This document shows positions 1 through 7,066 of a stretch of DNA of 12,212 nt, piece after piece. Position numbers and translations under genes: made by a program. The notes under the pieces were generated by a model. The model was not told where the DNA came from. It searched no databases and saw only the letters and a list, made by a program, of their open reading frames with translations. The stretch lies in assembly GCA_913045395.1 (NCBI GenBank), contig CAJWPV010000011.1, positions 1 to 12,212 on the forward strand, written 5' to 3'. Position 1 is the first letter of the stretch, and every line of letters begins with the position of its first letter. This DNA comes from an uncultured Verrucomicrobiota bacterium (lineage in GTDB: Bacteria > Verrucomicrobiota > Verrucomicrobiia > Limisphaerales > UBA1096).

Positions 1-817
1 CGCGAAGCCCCATCGCCTTGGCCATGGTGTGCGTGAGTTCGCCCGCCTTGCTGCCGAGCGCGATGATTTCGCTTTCCAGCTTGTTGGTTACGACGTTGGC
101 CAGCTTGGCATTCAGTGTCTTGAAAAACACCTTTCCGGGATAGGTCCAACCGCCACGCTTGGCCCGGGACACGCGCATGGCCTTGAAGCCGGCAGCGGAA
201 AGGCAACGTTTTTCCTCGCCGGTAAGCTGCCACACCAGCCAATCGCCGGCCTCGACGAAGCGCTCGGCGGCAGCGTAAACCCTGGGCGCCTCCCGGACGG
301 TCTCGAGCATTTTGGCAAAAAACCACTCGCTTGAGTATTTGCCGCCATAGGCGGTGATGAAATCCTCTTTCCGCCGCGAGCCAACCTTGTTGATTTGGTT
401 GGCCTCCGGCTGGGCAGAGTGATGTTTCCACAATTTCACCCAGGCGTGAGAATTGTTGCGCCACTTTTTCAACGAGCAAAGCGGCGTGCCATCGGCAAGC
501 GTCGGCAGCATTGTGCAACTGGTGAAATCGACTCCGATGCCAAGCACCTGTTCCGGTTTGGCCTTGGCTCGGCGCATCACTTGGGGCACAGCCTTGCGCA
601 ACACCTCGATGTAGTCGGCCGGGTCCTGCAGTGCCGTGAGGGGCTTGAGCCGCTTCTTGCTGCCGGGCAGCGACTCCTCGATCACGGCGCTTTTGTAATT
701 ATGATCGGCCCATGCCACTTCCTCGCCAGTGCAGGTATTCACCAGCAGCGCCCGGCCGGAGAGGGTCCCGAAATCAATGCCCAGCACGTAGTGCGCTATT
801 TTGTTTCCGGATTTCAC
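1..817 (-). CDS. araB: L-ribulokinase, N-terminal part (partial, runs off the left edge)
   Basis: FGGY-family sugar kinase that phosphorylates L-ribulose to L-ribulose 5-phosphate with ATP, the second step of bacterial L-arabinose use in the cytoplasm. The 272 visible residues hold the phosphate-binding motif GIDFGTLSGRALLV (13-26), GIGVDFTSCTMLP (93-105), KLWKHHSAQPEANQIN (128-143), YGGKYSSEWFFAKML (157-171) and a DWLVWQLTGE segment (192-201). These are ribulokinase-type signatures rather than glycerol- or xylulokinase ones. The family is about 550-570 residues, so roughly half the gene is present and the C-terminal part of the kinase lies outside the window. The start is GTG at 815-817, chosen because it sits about 12 residues before the conserved motif; no ATG is available and no Shine-Dalgarno is visible. 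It is transcribed away from the hydrolase at 922. No araA or araD is in view, so use of arabinose is inferred from this gene alone. Confidence 0.9.
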   Translation of the reverse strand, partial: MKSGNKIAHYVLGIDFGTLSGRALLVNTCTGEEVAWADHNYKSAVIEESLPGSKKRLKPLTALQDPADYIEVLRKAVPQVMRRAKAKPEQVLGIGVDFTSCTMLPTLADGTPLCSLKKWRNNSHAWVKLWKHHSAQPEANQINKVGSRRKEDFITAYGGKYSSEWFFAKMLETVREAPRVYAAAERFVEAGDWLVWQLTGEEKRCLSAAGFKAMRVSRAKRGGWTYPGKVFFKTLNAKLANVVTNKLESEIIALGSKAGELTHTMAKAMGLR

Positions 818-824
818 GGCGCGG

Positions 825-853
825 ATTCTGGCAAAACCGCTCTGCCGAGACAA
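825..853 (-). promoter_or_regulatory. Possible sigma-70-like promoter for the ribulokinase gene
   Basis: On the minus strand, TTGTCT (848-853) is followed after exactly 17 bases by CAGAAT (825-830). Each hexamer matches the consensus at four of six positions. The implied transcription start would be at or a few bases before the GTG start codon, giving a very short or absent leader. Two partial hexamers are weak evidence, so this is a candidate only. Confidence 0.22.
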
Positions 854-860
854 GCGGTGA

Positions 861-872
861 GCTTGGTCAAGC
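861..872. repeat. Variant copy of the iterated palindrome (GCTTGGTCAAGC)
   Basis: One base differs from the perfect GCTTGGCCAAGC found three times elsewhere. It sits in the middle of the 104-base gap between the divergent ribulokinase and hydrolase genes, where it could also act as an operator-like inverted repeat (GCTTG-N2-CAAGC). Confidence 0.6.
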
Positions 873-921
873 GCACTTGAAACTGGCCAAACGGGGGAGC
901 GGCTGGTATTTCGGTCCGCAC

Positions 922-1647
922 ATGTTTGGCGAAATCAGGAACCAACAGGGGGAAAAGCTCGACTACACTGTACACTCGGGTGAGGCGCGTTCGGACTTCA
1001 TTGTCATTATTGGCCATGGCGTGACCGGCAACAAGGACCGGCCGTTTGTCGTGGCACTGGCTGAGGGCCTTGGCGCCACCGGCATCCCGACGCTCCGCAT
1101 GTCTTTCGCAGGCAACGGCGACTCTGAGGGGCAGTTTGCCGACTGCACCATTTCCAAGGAGACCGAGGACTTAGGCAGCGTCATCGACGTGGTGGGTGAC
1201 CGAAAGATTTGTTACATCGGCCACAGCATGGGCGGAGCCGTGGGGGTCAAGCGGGCCAGCACCGATTCACGCATCAATGCGTTGGTGTCATTGGCCGGTA
1301 TGGTGCAAACGGAGGAGTTTGCCCAGCGCGAGTTCGGCGAGGAGACGCCGGACGCCGGTTGCATGTGGGAGGAGGAAAGCTGCCCGCTCTCCAGCACCTA
1401 CATGAACGACATGGCGGCGATTCATTCTGTCGCAGATCTCGGTGCGCAAATCAGCGTGCCGTGGCTGCTGGTGCACGGCACGGAGGACGACGTGGTGCCG
1501 ATCGGCGACTCACGCGACATCATCGCCAAGGCCACGAACACGGCGGAGTTTTTCGAGATCGCCGGGGCCGACCACGTGTTCAGCGATGACGCGCTCCAAG
1601 TGATAGTCAACAAGGTGGTTGACTGGGTGAAAACCCAGGCAGACTGA
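922..1647 (+). CDS. Alpha/beta hydrolase (serine hydrolase, dienelactone hydrolase/esterase-like)
   Basis: Predicted cytoplasmic alpha/beta-hydrolase of 241 residues that would cleave an ester, thioester or similar bond; the substrate is unknown. The oxyanion-side motif is IIGHGVTGNKDRPF (29-42). The nucleophile elbow is GHSMGG, with Ser102. The acid is probably Asp189 in HGTEDDVVP (185-193) and the base His218 in GADHVF (215-220), so the triad is complete. A lid-like segment rich in acidic residues and Met (about 130-165) lies between strands, as in many small esterases. The reading frame stays open upstream to an ATG at 712, but that extension overlaps the ribulokinase gene antisense and is Arg/Cys-rich and unlike the family, so I start at 922. 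No Shine-Dalgarno stands close to this ATG; a GGGGGAG near 892 is too far away. It converges on the membrane-protein gene with only 10 bases between stops. There is no signal peptide. Confidence 0.85.
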   Translation: MFGEIRNQQGEKLDYTVHSGEARSDFIVIIGHGVTGNKDRPFVVALAEGLGATGIPTLRMSFAGNGDSEGQFADCTISKETEDLGSVIDVVGDRKICYIGHSMGGAVGVKRASTDSRINALVSLAGMVQTEEFAQREFGEETPDAGCMWEEESCPLSSTYMNDMAAIHSVADLGAQISVPWLLVHGTEDDVVPIGDSRDIIAKATNTAEFFEIAGADHVFSDDALQVIVNKVVDWVKTQAD

Positions 1648-1657
1648 CCTTAAACTC

Positions 1658-3928
1658 TTACCTCCTCGGCGCCAACAGGGATGGGAGGGCAAATAGAACC
1701 GCGGCCAGGGCGGCTGTATAGGCGGCCGCGGATAGCCAACCGAAATCCTGTACCGGGGGGAAACTGATCCAGAGCAGCGACACCGAAAAACCGATCAGGA
1801 TCAGGCTGGTGCAGAGGATAGCCGGCCCCTTGGCCTCGAGCGACTCGACCAGCGCTTTGGCTGGTTCAACGCCTTGCTTTTTCAGTTGAACCCAATGGGT
1901 CACGAGATGAACGGCGTCGTCGATGCTGATTCCCAGCACCAGCGCGGCGAGCATCACCGTGACCGAGTTCAGTGGCACCTCGAACGACGCTGCAAGGACC
2001 GCCAGCACCGCCAACGGCACCAAGCTGATGCCTAGGGAAACGGCGGCCAACTTTAATGAGTGCCACAGTACAGTCATGGCGGCCAGCATTGCGGTGATTG
2101 TGATAACCAAGCTTCCAAGTTGTGCAGCCACAATTTCCCGGTCTGCTTGGAGGATGGTATGTAAACCGGCCTTGGCAGAAACCGTGACGCCTTCCGGCAT
2201 GGTGTCCTTCGCGAATTGCTCGACCGATTTCAGAAGGGAGACGAATTCCCCGCTTGGCAGATCAGTGGTGCGCAAAACGAGGTGGGCTTTTTGATTTGTC
2301 TCGTCGCACAGCGCCTGAAGAAACGGATAGTTCGTCGCCTTCAGCGCGAGGACAAACAGGTTGAGCGTCAAGGGATTGGACGGGAGCGAGAGTTCCCCCG
2401 ACTCGTCACCCGTCCAGATGCCGTTCATCATCGCCATCAGCGATGCGTACGAATAGGTGCTACTGAACCGCACTTTTCCCTCAGCGAAATCCTGAACAGA
2501 CTGCATCTTGCGCAGGAACTCCAGTTGGTTGATCCCGTTGGGCTTTCCGGTGTCGAAGTCCAACTGGACGATGTTGATGCCGCCCATCCGCGCATCCATC
2601 ATTTCGGCCATCTTCCGTGTGGGACTGTCCGGGGAGAGAAACCGAACGGCCCGGATGTCCAAGTTCAGGTGGCCGGCGGCAAACAGTGCCGGGAGTAAAA
2701 GAGTCGTGCTGACGACAACGGCCGACCATCGCTTGGCCATGGCCGCTTGGCCAAGCTTATGAAATAAAGAGTCGATTTGTTGCTGCCTCAAGTCATTGCT
2801 GGCCAATCGTATGCCACTTGGCCACGCGCGGCAGCCCAAGCGCAGAAACGACAGCCCTGGCCCGAAATTCCACGCGAATATGACACCGATGCCGATCATC
2901 CCCGAGATCCCGAAATCCCGAACCTGCGACACCCCGCTTACGGCCAGCGACCCCAGCCCGATGGCGGTCGTGATCGCAGCGAACATGCTGGGCCGAAACA
3001 CCACGCGCAGCATCGTGGCAAACCGTTCATCCATCGGGAGGGTAGCGTCTGTCTTGCGGAGGGCGATCAACTGGTGGGTGAGCATGGTCAGGTTGATCGC
3101 CCCGAGCAGCGGCAGAAGCAGCAGGTTGTACGGTGACAGCGAAAAACCAGCCAAGTTCAGCATCCCGGGCAGCATGGCCAACAGGGTCGCTTCGCTGAGC
3201 AACAGCAACACGAGGGAGGAGAACGAACGGAGTGTCAGGCCAATGATGAACAGGATGACCAGCGCCGTGCTGGGCAACACCAGCTTCAAGTCGAGGAAAA
3301 ACGATTCACTGATTTCTTCTGCGATGAAAGGCAGGGAGATAGTTCGTATCCTGTAGTCCGGCGAGTCGAATGGCTTAAGCAGTTGTTTCATCTCATTGCG
3401 AAACGCCTGGCGCAGTGCCGGGGTGGAAAGGTCTCGTTTGTAGGTGGCAGTGATGAGGGTGATCCTGCCATCAGGTGAAACCATGATGTTTCGCACCAAC
3501 GAATGCGTGACGGAGAATTGCCGGATCGTGGCTATTTGCTCCCCGCTCAGCGTCCCTACCGGAACGAACGGTTCCATCGAGAACGACAACCCCTTGCGCG
3601 CCGGTTTGACCGAGTGAGTCAGGCTTTTGACGTCGATCAGCCCCGGTTGTTGGGCAAGCGTATTGCTGATGGCGCGGATGTGGTCCAAGCCGGCTTGGGT
3701 GAACAGTCGATCGCTCTTCACGCTAATGACGACCACTGTGTCATTGTTGAGAAGCGACTGGATTCGATCGTAGGTTTCCAGATGCCGCGGGTCAGACTCG
3801 AGCAGTGTCAACGGATCGGTATCGATGCTGACCTGCGTTGTTTGCCAAATTAGCGGGATGGAACCCAGCAGGAACACAGCGAAGAGCCATCCAGGGAAAC
3901 GCACGAAAGGATTCCGGGAGGCATTCAT
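1658..3928 (-). CDS. MMPL/RND-superfamily inner-membrane transporter (putative exporter)
   Basis: A 756-residue protein with the two-fold RND/MMPL architecture. There is one membrane segment near 12-28, a long periplasmic loop (about 30-212) that includes the SIDTDPLTLLESDPR type of sequence typical of MMPL proteins, then five hydrophobic segments (about 215-362). The second half repeats this: a segment near 400-420, loop 421-600 and five segments (605-752). The second half carries GISIDDAVHLVTHW (666-679), the conserved TM4-type acidic motif for proton coupling (Asp670, Asp671). The matching place in the first half (LLLPLLGAINLTMLTHQL, 271-288) has no acidic residue. The nearest known relatives in style are lipid and hopanoid exporters (HpnN-like) and MmpL; the cargo here is unknown. 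The ATG at 3926-3928 is followed by a normal signal-anchor. It lies 19 bases after the lysA stop, so it is probably the last gene of that transcript. No dedicated outer-membrane or adaptor partner is nearby. Confidence 0.85.
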   Translation of the reverse strand: MNASRNPFVRFPGWLFAVFLLGSIPLIWQTTQVSIDTDPLTLLESDPRHLETYDRIQSLLNNDTVVVISVKSDRLFTQAGLDHIRAISNTLAQQPGLIDVKSLTHSVKPARKGLSFSMEPFVPVGTLSGEQIATIRQFSVTHSLVRNIMVSPDGRITLITATYKRDLSTPALRQAFRNEMKQLLKPFDSPDYRIRTISLPFIAEEISESFFLDLKLVLPSTALVILFIIGLTLRSFSSLVLLLLSEATLLAMLPGMLNLAGFSLSPYNLLLLPLLGAINLTMLTHQLIALRKTDATLPMDERFATMLRVVFRPSMFAAITTAIGLGSLAVSGVSQVRDFGISGMIGIGVIFAWNFGPGLSFLRLGCRAWPSGIRLASNDLRQQQIDSLFHKLGQAAMAKRWSAVVVSTTLLLPALFAAGHLNLDIRAVRFLSPDSPTRKMAEMMDARMGGINIVQLDFDTGKPNGINQLEFLRKMQSVQDFAEGKVRFSSTYSYASLMAMMNGIWTGDESGELSLPSNPLTLNLFVLALKATNYPFLQALCDETNQKAHLVLRTTDLPSGEFVSLLKSVEQFAKDTMPEGVTVSAKAGLHTILQADREIVAAQLGSLVITITAMLAAMTVLWHSLKLAAVSLGISLVPLAVLAVLAASFEVPLNSVTVMLAALVLGISIDDAVHLVTHWVQLKKQGVEPAKALVESLEAKGPAILCTSLILIGFSVSLLWISFPPVQDFGWLSAAAYTAALAAVLFALPSLLAPRR
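2745..2756. repeat. Perfect 12-base copy of the iterated palindrome, inside the MMPL gene
   Basis: GCTTGGCCAAGC, translated in the gene as part of KLGQAAMAKRW. A second half-copy, GCTTGGCCATGG, begins 14 bases earlier at 2731, so two units stand side by side at the linker before the second half of the transporter. Confidence 0.8.
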
Positions 3929-3947
3929 GCCGGGTGTGTTGCTCAGG

Positions 3948-5261
3948 TCACTTCAGCCACTTGGGTACACTTTCGCTGGCCCAAAGATGCCTTAGCGGTT
4001 GCCGTTTTCGCACGACCTCGGCCTGGCTGCCTTTCACCAGCACCTCGGCCGGGAAGGCTCGCGTGTTGTAGTTGGATGCCATCACGAAGCCGTAGGCGCC
4101 TGCACTGAGAAGCGCGAGGTGATCGCCTTCTCCCACTTTCGCCAGCATGCGGTTTTTGCAGAAGTAATCACTAGACTCACAGATTGGCCCAACGACATCG
4201 GATGAAATCTGGTTCTTTTTCAGATGGTCGCCGCTTTTTTGTGTCAAGGGCACGATCTCGTGGTAGCTGTCGTAAAGGGCAGGGCGGGCGAGGTCGTTCA
4301 TCGCGGCATCGACGATCACAAAGTTCTTCACGCCGGTCTGTTTCACGTGTTCGACCTGTGTAACCAGGATGCCAGCATTGCCGGCGATGAAGCGGCCGGG
4401 CTCAATCAAGATTCGTAAGCCAAGTGGCTTAAGCAGTGGGACGAGCTTTGCGGCGTACTTGGCAGGGGTTAGCAAATTTCTTCGCTTGGGCGAGCGCCAC
4501 CACTTGGCGTCACCACTTTCGAGAGCCGATTCGTAAGTGATGCCCACGCCGCCGCCGAGGCTGAAGAACTCGATGCCATGTTTTTCAGCCAAGCGCTTGG
4601 CCACCGGCGCGACTTTTCGCACGGCTTTTTCGAACGGGCCAGCCTCTGTGAGTTGCGAACCGATGTGCATCTGCACACCGCGAAGGTGGAGATTTTTCAG
4701 TTTGGCTGCCCGCTTGTACACGCCCTCGATTTCCTCGAAGACGATCCCAAATTTGTTTTCATAAGTGCCGGTGGTGATCTTGGCGTGTGTCTTGGCGTCC
4801 ACGTTTGGATTCACCCGTATGGCAATCGGTGCTTTTTTCTTCAGTCGGCGGGCTATTTTGTTGATGCGAACCATTTCCGGCTCACTCTCGGTGGTGAATG
4901 CGTAAATGCCTTTCTTAAGTGCGAGTTCGATTTCCTTCTCCGTTTTGCCAACGCCGGCGAAAACGCATTTCGACGGGTTAGCACCGGCGGCGATGACGCG
5001 CTGGAGTTCGCCACCGCTGACAATGTCAAACCCGCTCCCGGCATTGGCCAATGTTCTCAGCACGCCAAGGTTGGAGTTGGCCTTTACCGCAAAATGAATC
5101 GAGTGATCCAGCGGTGACAGGGCATCGTCGAATTGCCGGAAATTTTTTGTCAGGGTTGCATGGGAGTAAATGTAAAGAGGCGAACCGTGTTTTTTGGCGA
5201 GTGACGCCACCGAGATATTTTCACAGTACAACTTCCCACGCTTGAAACAAAAGTCATGCAT
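3948..5261 (-). CDS. lysA: Diaminopimelate decarboxylase
   Basis: PLP-dependent enzyme that decarboxylates meso-diaminopimelate to L-lysine, the last step of lysine synthesis. The 437 residues contain the Schiff-base lysine Lys60 in HFAVKANSN (57-64), HIGSQL (199-204), the glycine-rich phosphate-binding GGGVGI (236-241), EPGR (287-290), the active-site CESSDYF (361-367, Cys361, contributed across the dimer) and GAYGF with Tyr390. The fold is an alanine-racemase-type barrel followed by a C-terminal beta domain. The frame is open six codons further, to a TTG at 5279. I prefer ATG 5261 because MHDFCFKRGKLYCE matches the usual MHDF..-type beginning of one lysA branch; the Shine-Dalgarno is unclear for both starts. 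Odd: a basic insertion (about 250-265, containing KWWRSPKRRNLL) between the glycine loop and the TPAKYA helix, where many homologues have a shorter PP..-type link. It is followed by the MMPL gene after 19 bases and lies 53 bases downstream of gmhB. Confidence 0.95.
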   Translation of the reverse strand: MHDFCFKRGKLYCENISVASLAKKHGSPLYIYSHATLTKNFRQFDDALSPLDHSIHFAVKANSNLGVLRTLANAGSGFDIVSGGELQRVIAAGANPSKCVFAGVGKTEKEIELALKKGIYAFTTESEPEMVRINKIARRLKKKAPIAIRVNPNVDAKTHAKITTGTYENKFGIVFEEIEGVYKRAAKLKNLHLRGVQMHIGSQLTEAGPFEKAVRKVAPVAKRLAEKHGIEFFSLGGGVGITYESALESGDAKWWRSPKRRNLLTPAKYAAKLVPLLKPLGLRILIEPGRFIAGNAGILVTQVEHVKQTGVKNFVIVDAAMNDLARPALYDSYHEIVPLTQKSGDHLKKNQISSDVVGPICESSDYFCKNRMLAKVGEGDHLALLSAGAYGFVMASNYNTRAFPAEVLVKGSQAEVVRKRQPLRHLWASESVPKWLK

Positions 5262-5314
5262 CGCGCCGCAGTATGCCAAAGCCCCCCAGCCGTTTGAAGG
5301 AAATCCTTTTCGAA

Positions 5315-5872
5315 TTATTCCGCTTGGCCAATGGCGAGGCTGGCGATGTCGCCGATTGAATCGATAACAGTCAGCGGGCCGGCCGCTTGGCTAAGTTTCG
5401 ATTCGTGTTCGCTGCCGTAGCCGGTGCGGACGAGGACGCTCAGTTTTACTCCGGCGTTCCAGCCGCACTCGACATCCGAAACCTTGTCGCCGACCATGTA
5501 GCTGGCGTCGAGGTCGATGCCGAACTCGTCGCGGGCGTCGTGCAGCATTTGCGGTGAGGGCTTGCGATTGCGGCTGGGCTGATCGGGTGCTTCCGGTGCG
5601 AAGTAGATTTTGCGGAAGGCAACGCCGAATTTGGCGAACTCCCCGGCGACGCGCTCGTTGACTGCGTGCATTTGCTCCTCGGTGTAGTAGCCGCGGCCGA
5701 TGCCGGCTTGATTGGTAACGATGAACAAATCGAAGCCGACGTCAGTCAGGCGCCGAACAGCTTCGCCGGCGTCGGGGATCAGTTCGACCTTGTCCGGCTC
5801 GTAAAGGTAGCCGGTCTCGACGATGAGTGTCCCGTCGCGATCGAGAAAAATAGCGGGTTTGCCGTTGGGCAT
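5315..5872 (-). CDS. gmhB: HAD-IIIA phosphatase, GmhB-like (D-glycero-D-manno-heptose 1,7-bisphosphate 7-phosphatase)
   Basis: Small cytoplasmic HAD hydrolase of 185 residues, predicted to remove the 7-phosphate of heptose bisphosphate during ADP-heptose synthesis for lipopolysaccharide. Visible motifs are the nucleophile loop FLDRDGTLIVETGYL (9-23; Asp11 nucleophile, Asp13 acid/base), motif II IVTNQAGIGRGYYTEEQ (51-67; Thr53), motif III RKPSPQML (103-110; Lys104) and motif IV MVGDKVSDVECGWNAG (126-141; Asp129, Asp133). This order and spacing are typical of GmhB and of the phosphatase domain of HisB. Odd: GmhB and HisB normally hold a zinc in a Cys-x-His...Cys-x-Cys loop just before motif III, and here that stretch (FAPEAPDQPSRNRKP, 91-105) has no cysteine. 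A related sugar phosphatase is therefore possible. Its upstream neighbour, 5 bases away, is the remnant of a heptose kinase, which supports the heptose assignment. No Shine-Dalgarno precedes the ATG. Confidence 0.8.
   Translation of the reverse strand: MPNGKPAIFLDRDGTLIVETGYLYEPDKVELIPDAGEAVRRLTDVGFDLFIVTNQAGIGRGYYTEEQMHAVNERVAGEFAKFGVAFRKIYFAPEAPDQPSRNRKPSPQMLHDARDEFGIDLDASYMVGDKVSDVECGWNAGVKLSVLVRTGYGSEHESKLSQAAGPLTVIDSIGDIASLAIGQAE
5322..5331. repeat. Near-perfect copy of the iterated palindrome (GCTTGGCCAA)
   Basis: Ten of the 12 bases of GCTTGGCCAAGC match, at the extreme 3' end of the gmhB-like gene (codons for AIGQAE and stop). It lies only 63 bases from another variant at 5385. Confidence 0.55.
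5385..5395. repeat. Variant copy of the iterated palindrome (GCTTGGCTAAG)
   Basis: One internal base (C to T) departs from GCTTGGCCAAG. It lies in the gmhB-like coding region (KLSQAAGP). The same C-to-T variant is found again at 9501-9512. Confidence 0.55.
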
Positions 5873-5877
5873 GCGGC

Positions 5878-6211
5878 TCAGAAACTAGCAAGAAGTTCCG
5901 TTAATGTCACGGTGGCGGTGCCGAGTATACCGATGATCACTCTAGCATCATCGCGGCCAAGCACGCTGTGAATCTGGACCTTGCTGTTGAGCGCGGTGAT
6001 GTTGCTGGCGGCGTTGCCAGCATCTTCCGCCATGAAGACTCTCGCGCTTGAACTCGACGACCGGTATCGGGGCTTCGGGTGAAATGCGCGAGAGGTTGTC
6101 TCACAAAAACTGGTCGAACATCGCATCACCGGTGACGAGTACCGTCCGCTTGGCAGCGGTGTTCTGAATATTCCGGACGCGTTGTGACGAAAGTGTTTTT
6201 TGTTCAGCCAT
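5878..6211 (-). pseudogene. Remnant of D-glycero-D-manno-heptose-7-phosphate kinase (hldE/rfaE type)
   Basis: The intact enzyme (PfkB/ribokinase family) phosphorylates heptose 7-phosphate at C1 in ADP-heptose synthesis. From ATG 6211 the frame reads to VTGDAMFDQFL (26-36), where a TGA (6101-6103) replaces the tryptophan codon expected in the family's GD.M.D..-W pattern. The same frame continues with DNLSRISPEAPIPVVEFKRE, the family's conserved DVSRISPEAPVPVV block, then LHGG. Near 6021-6030 the frame shifts by +1 and homology resumes as AGNAASNITALNSKVQIHSVLGRDDA (family GGAANVAANL...G.VG.D). It then jumps directly to VIIGILGTATVTLTELLASF and a stop, which resembles the C-terminal end of the kinase domain (GKVGTATVT..EL). 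About two thirds of the domain is missing, including the ATP and catalytic C-terminal motifs. Three independent lesions make a functional product very unlikely. The start overlaps the thiG stop by 8 bases, as in a former coupled operon, and gmhB follows 5 bases after the stop. This 334-base stretch holds no other gene. Confidence 0.88.
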
Positions 6212-7019
6212 CAGCCTGTTTCAGCGGCTCTTCATCGAGAAAGCCGGTAAGCGGGCTGGTTGGGCTGGCAGTGCCAAGTTGTTGGCCAAGGCCGATTTCG
6301 TAGGCCGCGTGACCCGCTTCAACAGCCGCCTTGAAAGCAAGTCCCATGCGAGACGGATCGTCAGCAACGGCTATGGCAGTGTTGACCAGCACGGCGTCGG
6401 CACCCATTTCCATTGCCTCGGCGGCGTGGCTGGGTGAGCCAATGCCGGCATCGACGACCACCGGCACGGTGGCCTGCTCGATGATGATGCGGATCTGGTC
6501 GCGGGTCTCGAGGCCGCGGTTGGAACCGATCGGCGCGCCCAGCGGCATGACCGTGGCGGTGCCGACTTCCTGCAGGCGCTTGGCTAGCACCGGGTCGGCG
6601 TTGATGTACGGCAGCACGGTGAAGCCCTCGGCAACGAGCCGCTTGGCCGCTTCGAAGGTCTCTACCGGGTCCGGCAGCAGGTAGCGTGGATCGGGATGAA
6701 TCTCGAGTTTCACCCACTTGGGCAGGCCGGCGGCGGCGGCGAGCTTGGCCAAGCGCACTGCCTCGTCGGCGTTCATCGCGCCGCTGGTGTTCGGCAGGAT
6801 GAGATAGCGCCCGGGGTCGATGAACTCGAGGATGTTCGCGAACGGATCGTTGGTGCCGGAGAGGTCGGCGCGGCGAAGTGCCACGGTGACGACCTGCGTG
6901 CCGCTCGAGGCGAGCGCGTCGCGCATCACTGCAGGCGAGGAAAACTTACCCGTGCCCAGGAAGAGGCGCGAGTCGAACGTGCGATCGGCAATTGTCAGTG
7001 GCGAAGTCTCCAGCGACAT
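6204..7019 (-). CDS. thiG: Thiazole synthase ThiG
   Basis: Cytoplasmic TIM-barrel enzyme of 271 residues. It joins 1-deoxy-D-xylulose 5-phosphate, dehydroglycine and sulfur carried by the ThiS thiocarboxylate to make the thiazole phosphate of thiamin. Visible motifs are [10 protein letters not shown] (19-28), [10 protein letters not shown] (44-53), [16 protein letters not shown] (74-89; the family usually has PNTAGC), the Schiff-base lysine Lys104 in [23 protein letters not shown] (136-149), [13 protein letters not shown] (158-170) and [29 protein letters not shown], also typical. The length fits the family. The ATG at 7019 is preceded by a C-rich stretch with no Shine-Dalgarno. No thiS, thiF, thiH/thiO or thiE is in the window and no THI-box riboswitch was recognised in the 47 bases before the gene. 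Its stop overlaps the ATG of the heptose-kinase remnant. Confidence 0.95.
   Translation of the reverse strand: MSLETSPLTIADRTFDSRLFLGTGKFSSPAVMRDALASSGTQVVTVALRRADLSGTNDPFANILEFIDPGRYLILPNTSGAMNADEAVRLAKLAAAAGLPKWVKLEIHPDPRYLLPDPVETFEAAKRLVAEGFTVLPYINADPVLAKRLQEVGTATVMPLGAPIGSNRGLETRDQIRIIIEQATVPVVVDAGIGSPSHAAEAMEMGADAVLVNTAIAVADDPSRMGLAFKAAVEAGHAAYEIGLGQQLGTASPTSPLTGFLDEEPLKQADG
6743..6754. repeat. Perfect 12-base copy of the iterated palindrome, inside thiG
   Basis: GCTTGGCCAAGC, read in thiG as RLAKLA (residues 89-94). This frame translates the palindrome as Leu-Ala-Lys, whereas in the MMPL and LarA-like genes it is read as Leu-Gly-Gln, so the conservation is at the DNA and not the protein level. 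Confidence 0.8.
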
Positions 7020-7066
7020 CGAGGGGGAAAACTAGGTGAGCCAAGCACCGTTGTCGAGGCAACCGG

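Noticed and set aside
712..921. N-terminal extension of the alpha/beta hydrolase
   Set aside because: Overlaps the ribulokinase coding region antisense and is Arg/Cys-rich; the conserved domain begins just after ATG 922.
2796..3356. 186-codon plus-strand open frame opposite the MMPL gene
   Set aside because: Lies entirely within the coding region of the transporter, has low-complexity Arg/Ser-rich composition and no recognisable motif.
7020..7066. THI-box (TPP) riboswitch ahead of thiG
   Set aside because: The gap is only 47 bases, too short for the whole aptamer, and the conserved CTGAGA-type core was not seen.
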